A stretch of DNA of 64,000 nucleotides, from the NCBI RefSeq assembly GCF_905220565.1, contig NC_059401.1, forward strand, positions 15,992,766 to 16,056,765, in the 5' to 3' direction. A program made the position numbers and the translations under genes. Shown piece after piece: positions 45,606-56,773 of this stretch (its first letter is position 1; each line of letters opens with the position of its first letter). This DNA comes from Melitaea cinxia. Lineage: Eukaryota > Arthropoda > Insecta > Lepidoptera > Nymphalidae. Under the pieces are notes generated by a model that saw only the letters and a list, made by a program, of their open reading frames with translations, was not told the DNA's origin and did not search any database.

Positions 45606-48600
45606 GTAGGCTTAAGCTCTAGCTAATGATATTTTATTAATATAATAAGTAATGTTTAATAAGTAAATCATTTTTAGATTATTTAGTAGAAATTAATAAA
45701 AAATATTTTTTGTGTTAAAACAGGTTTTGTTTGTTAGAGAATTTCGAATTATTAAAAAAAATCATACTTATTACTTAATCAGGGGGGTAAAAGCGACCTT
45801 AATCAATTTCGACATTATTACGTTACTTACTCATTTCTATTTCATTACGAAATGGACTCCTTATGATTTCATCGTCATATATTTTCGATACAGCACCTTG
45901 AACTAGACCTTAGTTTATTACTCATAGCCCGATCAAAAATATTAGCAATCAATTTAATAGGCAGGAATTCATTTTATTTTCTGATTGATATTTTAAATTT
46001 AAAATGTATTAAAAATATTCTTAATACTTGCACGTAATTTGGTCGCGAATCACCCACGTTCGAAAGACGTTTGTTCAAGCCATTATCATACGTTATTTTA
46101 GAGATTCAGACAATACGTCAGGCGACCTCGTGAGTCGTCGCTAAGTGTGAAGTAAATTGGCGATATTTTACGACTTAGCCGTTACTAGGGCTGTAAAGAG
46201 AGCGAGTTTGCGGCAATTTTACGATGGTTATACTCCGTGACCTGCACCCTTATTACGGTTGGACGAGACGATAACAAGGCTAACGTGAATGGATGTTGAT
46301 ACGGATTTTGGTATATTTTTTTCGAAAATAAGGTCGTTCCGGGGATATATGAATAGTGATGGGAACCGTCACTTCTGAAACTCAGCGGTTTTGGACGAGG
46401 GTAACGTCATATGTACGATGCAACCACCACAACAGTACAAATATTGGTTTAAGTTTCGTGTAATGCACAACAAGCGTACACCCGATCACAATCTTATCTA
46501 ATGAAAAACAAATATTAGGTCTTCTAAAGATATGTCTTTGTCACTAATCTCAATGCTGATTTATGAATAGAGAAACATTAATAACTTGAGATACGAGGAA
46601 GAAGGCGAATGACAGGAGTCAATAAAAAAATGTCGAATTTAAGGTAAATAGATTTATTACTATACCAATTGCTGAAGTGTTTTGGGATATTAGAATATTA
46701 GAATAAACTCTAGAGAAAGAATAATTAAAACAAGCTGATGATAGATGTATGGCAACCCATAATATTAAACAAGATACAAAATGACTATTAAGGGGACGAT
46801 CTATAAGTGGCGATGGTGATAGACGAATCAAGAAGAAATAACATATAGGGTTATGGGCGTATTAGAAGCGAAGAAAGTCATGTGAAGAAATTAACGTTTA
46901 GGTACATTTATCAAACCTGTTGACAAAGGAAGACGTAAAAAAATAGGAAAATGGTAATAACAACTGTAATCATTATAACAAAGATAATAATATAATAGGA
47001 GGTGACCACAATCAATTTTAGGCTTTCATTCTTAGTGTGAATAATACATGAACAAATAACGTTATAGACACCAACCAAACATATGGCATCCCTGATAAAG
47101 TACACTCGAATTATCGACAGTAAGAAACGTAGGAACCGCCGCGATCATTCGCGGTTAGTCGTGGTGATAACGCCAGAATAGCAGATTAAAGAGACTTTTA
47201 TTGACCGTTACGGGTTCTGTTACCGCCGAAAGTGATTTCGTTTCAGTTTAATTGTATAGGTAAAATACGCGGGTATTTTGCGGCGAGGCTCGGAAGAATT
47301 ATGTTTTCTGCTGAAATACCGGGATTTATGTTACACTTAAGTGAGTATTAAAGTGTTTGGTTGTAAAGGAATGTCTGTTATTACACTTTATCCGTATCTG
47401 TAGTATCTTAGTGATGTGATGGAAATGGCTTTGTGTGTGGACGAGGGTTTCACGATGGCGCAAGATGTATCATGCCGTTTACTATTGAACATATGTGTAT
47501 TATTCTCAACATTATTTTTAAAATTTACAATTAATGGCATATAAAAAATAAACTAGCTTTACAGGGTATTTTGCAATCTGTATTACAGAAATCACTTGAA
47601 AGAATACTCAATTGTAATAATGTGTAAATTTTAGAAGTTTAGATGATACAAATTGCTAACGGACTTCATTATTTATAAAAGTCGCGTATAGTCGAATATA
47701 AAACAGAATTAATGTTACTAATTAGTTCGCTACTTTAGCTGAAATTTGCCATTCGTATTAAAATTCCATAACGGGATCTAGTTACTTTGTTTTTTAGTAT
47801 TTTTAAGTTTAATATTTAAATTTTGATGTTAGTTTGTGATGATTGATGTTGAATTAGTCATCTAAATTATGATTTTTGTTTGCTAATTTACTAAAGGTAA
47901 TTAATTTAAGTTAATTTAAAATTTACGCAAAGATGAAAATCTAGCAAAAAAATGAGTTCGTAAATATAACTTAACTTAAAAAAAAGTTAAGTAAAACCAC
48001 TTTAACTTATTAAAAACTTAAGCGCGTAAGTTGAAAAATTGTAATTAAAACGTGCGTTAAACGAATAACTTCATAGCCAGGACACTCGTGGGCATAATAG
48101 TGAGTAGCCTTAGTTCGATTACTTTTCTTTCAAAAACTTCAAGTGTCAAAGACTGAAAGCTGGCTGAAATCCTACTTAATTTATAATTAAAGAGTCGACG
48201 ATAACGTCGAGGGGCTCATAAAAATGAGTTTATCGCACCGCGGCGCCGTACGTAATTAAAGAGAATTAACAATTTCATCCTACATCTGCTGTACAATTCC
48301 ATGTTAATAACTTTATCGTCAAATAATGAGTAGGCAGTTTTGTTTTAAGAATCGTTGTACATAAAGACGGCGTTTAGGCGACTAACAAACCGCGCAGCGT
48401 TAGCCGACTTTACGAGCTGAAACTCAATTAAAATTCGACGAAATTCGGCATCAACGAAATGAAATTAAAGTTGCGTAACGCGGAGACGGGCTGTCGCTGG
48501 CGCTATGATGTACAACGTGGTCGCGGCTGTTTCAATTTGAATTAGTAGTACACATTCGCGTGCTAGTCAACTTATGTAATTGTTGACGACACAAGGAAGT

Positions 48601-50284
48601 AATGTCGCTGCTCGACAGGGCGCCTGAGCTATGAAACGTTGTTGTGAACTGTTTGCAATTTTCTTAAAGTTTTACTATTCCTGTATGCATCGTTTAGTTT
48701 TCTGTTTTGATGATACGTCGGTGTTACTATTATTACTATTTATCATGAAGTCATGTTTAAGAATATTTGTTTGGTATTTATAGAATAGTTTGCAATTCCG
48801 ATTTTTCCGTTGTAACGTAAGATAGCACAACGCTGCGTATTTTAACTTCTTGAATGAAGAGACCTTCATTCATTAATCTTTATATTATTATTTGTTAATT
48901 TATTAATGATAACCACACATGATAAATAATTTAAGTATCAAAAAGTTACATTATTTGCAAATTGAGTAAATAAGCCAATTGTTCTACCTAAGTAATTATA
49001 CTGTAAGCTTAATGCTTTGAAACGAAAGGAAAAAAAGAAAAAAAAAAAACGAATGAAATCGATGCATTTCAAAATGTTTTATTTTAAAAATAAAACTACT
49101 TTTCAATTGATCTTGATACAATTCAGCCGCCATACAGTCGTAACATATCGCTACATTCCGTAGCACTCTACGGCACTCGTAGCCGATAACAGCTATCGCT
49201 ACGAATTGACGTAGCACATGAAGTTTTACACTCAACGCAAAATATATAATAATAATGTATCAATAAAAATAAACAGATTTCTTTTCAATTTTATGAATTA
49301 ATTGATTAAAAATAATAAAAACTACAATAAAAATCTTATTATATGTATGAGTACGTAAAGTTCATAATTAATCGTAGCTTGGCGTGTCATTTATATCGAA
49401 AGCTTTCTCGGAAACCTCGACTAGCTGTTCTTAAACTAGAGAGTCAACATATAAGTTTTCCACAACGCGCTGATATCTTAATTTACAAAACCGATTTTGA
49501 TGAAACTTAGCTATATTTTATATTAACTTGTTATAATTTAGGCTATATAACATCATATCATTCATGTGTACATATGAAATATATAAATAAAATCAAGCGT
49601 GTCGGTTAGTATAATGTAAAATAAATAACGCTACGCAGATTCCTATCTCCATGATACGACTTCCTTCTATTGACCTACCATATTTATTAGGCTCTCTTTC
49701 CATTCTGTGTCAAAGTAAATTGGGTTTTCAATTTTCGCGAGCGTACGGATACAAAATTGGTACGAGAGTGAAATTTATCGTGTCAACTTCTTACGTCTGA
49801 TTGCTTTGCGTACGTGCGAATATTTCTCTTCAAAATGCAATTTTTTGGAGGAAAAAAAATTATGTTCGCATAAGGTTTATGGTTCTATTTATTTAGTCTG
49901 CGCGAAGTTTAAAAAAGTTTTGTGAAGTATGTCTATATATTGTTTTAAATCTATTTAGTTAGTTATAGAAAATATTTGGTTGCATTCGAAATGTTATAAT
50001 AATTTGATTATGTATGTTATATACATTTAAATTTCAAATCATCAAAACTCTTTAACACGACGACAATAAGTAGCAAGTTTGTATATCTAAACAAGCCGGG
50101 TAGGCTATTATGTCACTCGCAATAATCATGCGATGTTGTACAATTATTGCCTTCAAGTTGAATTTTCAGCTCTATTAGTACCAAACTAATAATTATCGGC
50201 AATTTTTATTTTAGCTAATAATCAACTACTATAGAATGCATCTGTATTGAATATTTGGAGTTTACACTTTAAGAATCGATTTTC
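45606..50284. other. Long repeat-poor intron sequence before the exon
   Basis: Nearly 4.7 kb hold none of the repeat families seen elsewhere. CG-richer patches lie at about 46060-46280, 47120-47300 and 48180-48630 (for example GCACCGCGGCGCCGTACG). The open frames are short and domain-free. This lack of repeats next to the exon may mean selection on regulatory sequence. Confidence 0.45.
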
Positions 50285-50535
50285 GAACGAATGACTTCGT
50301 TACGTTTCTCGTACCGCCATCTATTGGGACCCAATAAGGTTCCACTAGATGGCGTAATGACGTTTTCTAATAACGCCATCTTAGATAGAATGATGGCGTT
50401 ATTAGATTCGTTTATTTACAATTTGATATGGAATTAATCTTTTTTTAGACTAGTAAGCCTTTTTTGTGCCTATTAAGATATTTGATATGAAGGAGTAAAC
50501 TCCAGTCGTGCGTCGTAGCTGACACACAGACTTTT
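50285..50535 (+). mobile_element. Interspersed repeat family E, next to the bru3 exon
   Basis: CGAACGAATGACTTCGTTAC, AATGACGTTTTCTAATAACG, AGCCTTTTTTGTGCCTATTA and AAGGAGTAAACTCCAGTCGT match the copy at 1512. It has three CGCCATCT-type units and an inverted pair (ACTAGATGGCG..CGCCATCT). It ends about 55 bp from the splice donor of the bru3 exon, in antisense direction to the gene. Confidence 0.55.
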
Positions 50536-50590
50536 TTCTTAGTAATATAGTAAAAGGTGAGTTAAAAATAGTACAAAAAACATATCTTAC

Positions 50591-50716
50591 CTTTACTCGC
50601 ACCGTCCGGTCCACGAAGTATCGAGCACTCTTCTATTGTGCCGAACGGCGTGAACAACTGACGCACATCCTCCTCGGTTTGTTGTTTGCTGAGCATTCCA
50701 ACGAACAGCTTCCGAT
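50591..50716 (-). CDS. bru3: Internal exon of a CELF/Bruno-3 RNA-binding protein (N-terminal half of RRM2)
   Basis: This exon encodes 41 whole codons plus split codons at both ends (phase: last two bases of a codon, 41 codons, first base of a codon). The reading is (D)RKLFVGMLSKQQTEEDV, then RQLFTPFGTIEECSILRGP, then DGASK(G). LFVGML is the RNP2 motif of the second RRM. The RNP1 strand (KGCAFV in the family) would start in the next exon, at the usual CELF exon junction inside SKG. The MLSKQQTEEDV and RGPDGASKG stretches match the CELF3-6/Bruno-3 group; Bruno-1/2 proteins have MLNKK and an RD-type loop there. CELF proteins bind U/G-rich RNA and control alternative splicing, translation and mRNA decay in nucleus and cytoplasm. 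On the minus strand the exon is preceded by CTAAT, a pyrimidine tract and AG, and followed by GTAAGATATG. RRM1 exons should lie beyond the right edge and the rest of RRM2 beyond the left edge. CELF assignment is firm; the bru3 paralogue is likely. Confidence 0.93.
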
Positions 50717-50740
50717 CTGCGAGGAGATTGAAACATTAGA
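50717..50740 (-). promoter_or_regulatory. bru3: 3' splice site and branch point of the bru3 exon
   Basis: Read on the minus strand, CTAAT (plus positions 50735-50739) matches the insect branch-point consensus. It is followed after a few bases by the tract TTTCAATCTCCTCGCAG, which ends directly before the exon. The matching donor is GTAAGATATG at 50581-50590. Together they fix the exon ends without relying on similarity alone. Confidence 0.85.
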
Positions 50741-53432
50741 GAGGATCCGTGCACACTACAGTGACACTGAGTCACACCACAAAAGCCCAGCGGTGGTGCG
50801 TGGAGCGGCGGATATGTAATACCGTGCGAATGTACCCCTGAATCGTTGTGCGACGGGTGCGACTGACGGACGTGTGCTTGAAGTCATGATTGTATATTCA
50901 GTTTTAAGTACTATTGAATTACAGTGAATTTAAAATTTACATGAAAATTGACATCCATAAAAGAACTTTACGATTTACAATTTCTATTTAAAATTTGTCT
51001 GAATTGGATTTATATTTGATTTTAAAATTAACCAAATTAATTATTGTTTTACAGTCACTAACCATGACTTCAAAACTGTATGTTTTCCACAGGGCGTTGG
51101 TAGTTGGAAGCATAAACGTTACGATTAAAAGAAAGGTTGGTTCTATTATTTACTGATAAATTTAATTATGTTTAAAGGTCGCCCAGGAGTTTATCTCTCG
51201 ATAAAGTTCGACCAACGCCCCGCTTCAGTGCCTCGCCGCCGCCCCGCACGCGACCCCGCGCTTCACCGTTGTCATACACAAAACAACAGCTTCTATAAAA
51301 CACATATAACACACAGGTTTAGTTTAAATGAAACAACGAACATAATTCAAATCCAGACCAACACATAATTAGCACATTACACTAAATTTTGACTGTTTAA
51401 ACGCAGAGGGTTCCGTAAGAGCATTTCGAATCTACGGTTAAAGGGAGTGGGCAGGGGCGAACTGAGGCACGATATTCTTCTACGGAACCTCGGACTGTCG
51501 ATCAAAATGATCAATGATCATAGAAATAATTTCTTCGACGATACCTGAGCGTTTCTGTTTCAATGAAGCGCGGCACCCAAAAGGTTTTTATCAAAGTAAC
51601 TAACTAATCTAGCGGCATTTTTGGGCTTGTTAGCATTGGGCTCTGTACATAAATTAACGCCATTTGAATAAATCAACGACAAAATAACAATAATATACTA
51701 ATTACGTTTCGAAATGAATACGAAAAATAAAATATCTCTTACAGCACGACGATCACTAAGTGCAGAGTGAGCTTTGCTTGGTTCGATGTCGAATCTACGC
51801 GAGACGGAGACGAATTCTCCTTATCGATCACAGAAAAAAAAAATACCAACGAATAGTAATTGTAATCGACAAACAATAATCGAATACAGTGCTCCATTTT
51901 ATTTAACAATATTAAATACCGATGAGATGAAAATTTATTCGAAATCTATTATGAAACGTATACAATCATCGACAGCGTATAAATTGGAGCACTTTAATCA
52001 CAACAAAACCATAGTTAGTCGTATACATCTATAATAGACTATGAGAAAAAAAAAAAAAAAATCCAAACAACAAAAAAAAAACGGCAAATTTCACCACAAA
52101 CTTTATTCCAAGCGGCCCGCTAAGGCTTTGACGCGGATAATTAATTTTATTAATGTCGTTTAAATTGAATCCACGTGTGTCCACAAAGTGTAGTCGTCAC
52201 TGTTGAGCGTTAGATAATTATAAAAATTACTTTATTGTACATTTTATAACAGCGGTGAAAAATTAACATCGTTATTTTATATCTTTCAAACAACTTCAAT
52301 TTAAAACATGTTTGTATAATACATAAAACGCGTCAATTGAAGTCAGGACGATCGTTGCGTTTTTTTACATAAGTGGTGAAATGGCCTTGAAAACAAAACA
52401 TCGAGTTAGGGAATCAAAATAAAATAAGCAAGCCTCCTGTAGATTCGACGTGGAACTATCTCACTTCGCGCGCTATTGACAGACAGTGAACAGAACAGCC
52501 TAGGGCACGCACAAAACACGCTACCTTTGTCCGCCTACGCGCGCCGTCTTCCCGCACCCCCTGTAACACAAAAACATGCTACACACGCTTACTCCACCGC
52601 TTGACTTTACGATGTGTTCACTTGTGTTGGATTTTTGTTATATTTTCATACACATTATTGTATATTTGTTAATAGTCATTACTTGAGTAGTGTGCGTTAA
52701 GCGTGAAACGCTATATAAATTTATACAATTTTATACTTTAAACTGTCATTGTGTGCGTTCTTATTTCAATATAGTTCTTTTATTTAGTATAAAATTACTA
52801 TCGGGTAAAACACATAAAGATTATAAATATATAACTTTTTTTTAATTATTTTATTAATTTTAGGGACTATTGTCCTACATGGACACGCCAGTTCCATTTA
52901 TAATTTTTACTGTGGCATAAATTATCGGGCTTAGTATTTATTTATATTTTCTTAAAAAATCAATACAAAATGGTCGTCAAACTAAATGTTCTTATATAAA
53001 TAATGGGATAAAATAATTAAATGTTTTGCTAATACGGATAAATTTTCAACTAATTTAAATGCGTTTTCTAATTGAAGTTTGACAAAAAAGTTTTTTGATT
53101 ATTTTTAAGTAATGCAAGAAAGGAAGTTTATAACGTCAGTTAATTTGATTAAATAACGAAGTTGTCTTAAGATTATATTTATAATTTGAAAATTTTAAAG
53201 TGATAAGTGTTAAGTGAAGTTAGGTGTTTATTCTGAAGTAAAATTATTTTGTTGTTACTTATAATACAACAGAAAACAACTTACTAAATTAATTTATTAA
53301 ATTGTTGTTTTGTTGTTTATTTATTATTATTTAAAATTAATTTATAAACCGAAAGGATATAGCACTACCTAAAAGCTACGTAAACAGATACTTTTGTTAA
53401 AACATTAATTACCTTTAAACACACTAGACAAG
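50741..53432. other. Repeat-poor intron sequence after the exon
   Basis: It has the C-rich block at 51175, an inverted GGGTTCCGTA/TACGGAACC pair (about 51408 and 51481), an A-rich stretch (52048-52080) and a CG-rich patch at 52450-52570. The 36-bp segment between AG and GT signals at 52525-52560 was considered as an exon and rejected. Confidence 0.45.
51175..51275. other. C-rich block 0.5 kb upstream of the bru3 exon
   Basis: GACCAACGCCCCGCTTCAGT and GCCTCGCCGCCGCCCCGCAC with GCGACCCCGCGCTTC form a sharply GC-rich patch in the upstream intron. I see no RRM-like coding on the minus strand. It could be an intronic splicing or transcription control element; this is inference from composition only. 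Confidence 0.35.
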
Positions 53433-53695
53433 TGAGGTAGGGCACATCAGGAATTTCCTACACAAAACATGGAGTAGCCCGACTGGGGTAGTACCTCGAC
53501 CTTACAGAAGACCACAGCTAAATAATACTGTTTTCAAGCAGTATTGTGTTCCTGTTGGTGAGTAAGGTGACCAGAGCTCCTGGAGATTGGGGATTGGGTC
53601 GGTAATGCGCTTGCGATGCTTCTGGTGTTGCAAGCGTCTATAAGCTACGGTAATCTCTTATGATCTAGTGATATAAAAAAAGAAAAAAAAAAAAC
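53433..53695 (+). mobile_element. SINE-like retroposon family C, full length
   Basis: It starts GAGGTAGGGCACATCAGGAA, continues GAGTAGCCCGACTGGGG, ACTGTTTTCAAGCAGTATTG (a hairpin) and TTGCGATGCTTCTGGTGTTG, and ends CTAGTGATATAAAAAAAG with an A-rich tail. The A-rich tail implies retroposition. Confidence 0.7.
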
Positions 53696-54896
53696 TAGAA
53701 AATAGAAAAAAGATTGCATTGAGTTTATATATGATTGCCCACGAGAATCAATGCGACAAATATGTTTAAATAAATTTTCCGTTTAAACGCAAAGTGAAAA
53801 TGTTACAAAAAGATGATGCACAGAATGTCTTTTCAAGTATTTGAAAAAGGAATTCAAGATGACAACAATGACGGGAGAGTAAATTGAAAGTATTAAAATT
53901 TTAAGATAAATAATTCACGATCTATCGGGGCCGTCGAGTAAAGCTGTGTCCCGATGAATTTTTATGTTTATCAAGGATGCTGATCCATTCGCACGGATTT
54001 TCACGGATGAAACTCGTAACAGGGATGATCGTTACAAATATAGCGAAACAAAAAGGATGAAATGAAAAATATGGTTTCACGGACTCGAATGATAAAGTTT
54101 CGAACGGTTACGAGTGGATTTCACTTCGGTATTCGAATATATTTTTCTATGCAAATACACATGGAATTTCATTTAAATTTTTATCAAAATAAAATTATCG
54201 ATATACGTGTTTTAATTTAGTAACTTTTAAATAGAGAATATTTTTTGAATTCACTTAGAATTGGACGGAGTCTAGGGAATCAATAAAAAAAAAACATTTT
54301 ATTCATGAAATGCCGGTGATTCTATTAATATTAGAAAATGGCGCGCGGTTTTATTATGGCACTCGATATTGAATTGACGTAAATAACACTTAAAATTGTA
54401 ATTACGTAGCCCTACAAAGGTCGGCCGTCGACAATGACAGCTAACATTTTACTTCCAACCTCACTTGTCAATTACGTCAATAAGTATACTTATTTATTCA
54501 TAGTGATTGGGGTAGAATTTTATATTACGCTATTTAATAATTTGAGCATAAGGAACTATTTTATAATGTATAGACTTCATAACAGTAATTTTCAGAGTCT
54601 TTCGAAGTTATTATATATTTGACACTTTAAATTATTTTCAATCTGACAATTGGAATATTGTAATAATTAAACTCTTATAATACTCGTATTGTAATACAAA
54701 ACAAGATGGTATAAATAATGAATTTATTGATGGTATTTTGTTGCAATTCTATGCAAAAACTTACGAGCAAAAGGTCAAGATAACAACCCCGTCTCTTTAT
54801 TCTCTTCTACTACTTTGTAATCCATTAATACTTAAGGAATCGGGATTAGTGAGTCTAAAATCAGAAAGCAAATATAGATGTAAATTATAAAAATAA

Positions 54897-55010
54897 GCAT
54901 AAAAAAAGATCAAAATCAAAAACTCCTTAATTCAAGTAGGCTTCTTCTTATAAATAAAATAAATAAAAAATAAATAGGCTTCAAAAGCACTTTGATAAAT
55001 CACACCTCAA
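54897..55010 (-). mobile_element. LINE 3' UTR remnant
   Basis: The phrases AATTCAAGTAGGCTTC and AGGCTTCAAAAGCACTTTG, with an AT-only stretch between, recall the widespread lepidopteran LINE 3' UTR in reverse orientation. The AGGCTTC unit occurs twice (54930s and 54970s), suggesting a small duplication. The evidence is phrase similarity only. Confidence 0.45.
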
Positions 55011-55650
55011 TCTTTTACTCAACATTACGTAAAAAGTGATTTCAATGTGCTTAAATAATCAAAAATGCAAGATTACATACTACGTTAAACTACATTCAAA
55101 CCGAAAAGTTCAAATCCCCTCAGTTTAGGAAGGAACAAGGAACGGTCAACAAGGGAGCACGTAGTCAGACGTGTTCCGAAACAATGTTTGGAAATATCAG
55201 AAGCAATGGTCATTATATTCAGATTTATACCCAGCCCGGCTATCTCCCCCGTGCGACTACGCTAATGACCAGCTAAATGTGATAATTTCACACTCGGCTT
55301 ATAATGAGAGCTCGACTGAGACAGAGCACGGCGCCGGTTTAGACTATGTTGATTAACTGGCTTGTTATATGTGTCTATTAAACGTTATATCAGTTTATTA
55401 TATGTATTTAGAATAAAAAAGATATTATTAAATCGATTTGTGAATTCGACAATTTTAATTTTGGAATTCTAAAATGCGAATTTTGAATATAGAAATTTGA
55501 TTACGGTTGAAATAAATCGGGACATTTCTAATTTGGAATCTGTTGCCTAAATAATTTTCGAAATTAATTCGTTCATATAAATTCGCAAATTGTTCAATAA
55601 ATATAAATAGATAAAATATAAATGGTAACAAAAATAAATCTCTTGTTTAT

Positions 55651-55836
55651 TTTATATATAAAAGTCTCGTGTCACAATGTTAGTTACAATACTCCTCCGA
55701 AATGGCTGGACCGGTTTTTATGACATTGTGTGTGCATATCGTCTGAGAATTGGTCAACATCTATTTTTCATACCCCTAAGTTATGAAGGGAGGGGATTAA
55801 GTGGGTTATATGGCAAAATAACGTTTGTTCAGCTAG
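55651..55836 (+). mobile_element. Helitron-like repeat III, internally deleted
   Basis: TATATATAAAAGTCTCGTGT and CTCCTCCGAAATGGCTGGAC match the 5' part; AACGTTTGTTCAGCTAG matches the 3' end. Much of the AT-rich middle is missing. The 69-residue plus-strand frame here is not a gene. Confidence 0.6.
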
Positions 55837-56422
55837 TTATGCATAACTTCATCAACAAATTAATTCTTGTAAGGTTTTGTACCTAAATAAATTTTAACTT
55901 CATTTTAAAAACTACCTAATTATGTCTACTGAAGTTGCCAAAAGTTGTCAATACAGAATCAGAAACAATATCTTTGATATAAAACTAATTAGTCAACTAC
56001 GAATTCGATGAAATCAGATTGTACCTGAGTTCTCTTTGCCACGAGCAGTCTAAGTTGACGGCAAATCAGGGAAAGCTTAACTGTTTAACTCCACAGTGGG
56101 TTTTGGCGTAATCCGTGACGGTCTCATCTAAATCCCCGCTCTCCAGACCTCGTCCGGTCTAATTAGACAACTATCCCTTTTACAGTTACCAAAATGTACT
56201 TGATTTAAACGTAGATTCTCAATAACTGAATTATTTTGGAAGATCTTTTTCTTCTTTAGTATATTTTCTTCTAGTAGACAGGACAAATGATTTCGTCAAT
56301 ATTAAGTAGAATGAAGAATTCACAAATGATTTAACTTCGTTTAATTATTTGGAAGATTACATTACCATGTACATACGACAAAATTTTGTTAAATCCACAT
56401 TAATATAATAGATATATAAAGT

Positions 56423-56759
56423 CAATCATCAATCATTTCAGCCGATCACAGTCCACTGCTGGACATAGGCCTCCATAACTTCACGTCAAAAATGGCGTGA
56501 ACTCGTGTGTTTTGCTCATAGTCACCACGCTGGGCAGGCTGGGGTTGGTGACCGCAGGGCTGGCTTTGTCGCACCGAAAACGCTGCTGCCCGTCTTCTGC
56601 CTGTGTATTTCAAAGCTAGCTGTTGGATGGTTATCCCGCCATCGGTCGGCTTTGTAAGTTCCAAGGTGGTAGTGAAACTGTGTTATCTCTTAGTCGCATC
56701 TTACGACACCCACGGGAAGAGAGGGGGTGGCTATATTCTTTACTGCCGTAGCCACACAG
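56423..56759 (-). mobile_element. Retroposon family A, full length with 14-bp target-site duplication
   Basis: This copy is bounded by the perfect direct repeat TAGATATATAAAGT at 56409-56422 and 56760-56773, so its ends are exact: 337 bp from CTGTGTGGCTACGGCAG (5') to a GATTGATGATTG tail (3'). A long target-site duplication with a simple-repeat tail shows target-primed reverse transcription by a LINE. It carries no ORF of note and no tRNA-type B box that I can see, so the source of its promoter is unknown. Confidence 0.85.
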
Positions 56760-56773
56760 TAGATATATAAAGT

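Larger units (their letters stand above)
1..50590 (-). other. bru3: Intron downstream of the bru3 exon (partial)
   Basis: No further exon of the CELF protein is visible between the splice donor at 50590 and the left edge. The expected next exon should start by completing a Gly codon and then read CAFVKF-like sequence; I did not find it on the minus strand. The intron is thus at least 50 kb in this direction. Very long introns are known for Drosophila bru3. The repeats listed below all lie within it, on both strands. Confidence 0.75.

Noticed and set aside
52525..52560. A 36-bp minus-strand microexon between TTACAG and GTAGCG signals upstream of the RRM2 exon
   Set aside because: In the phase needed to join the RRM2 exon it has an in-frame TAG, and the donor is weak. 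It matches no CELF sequence.
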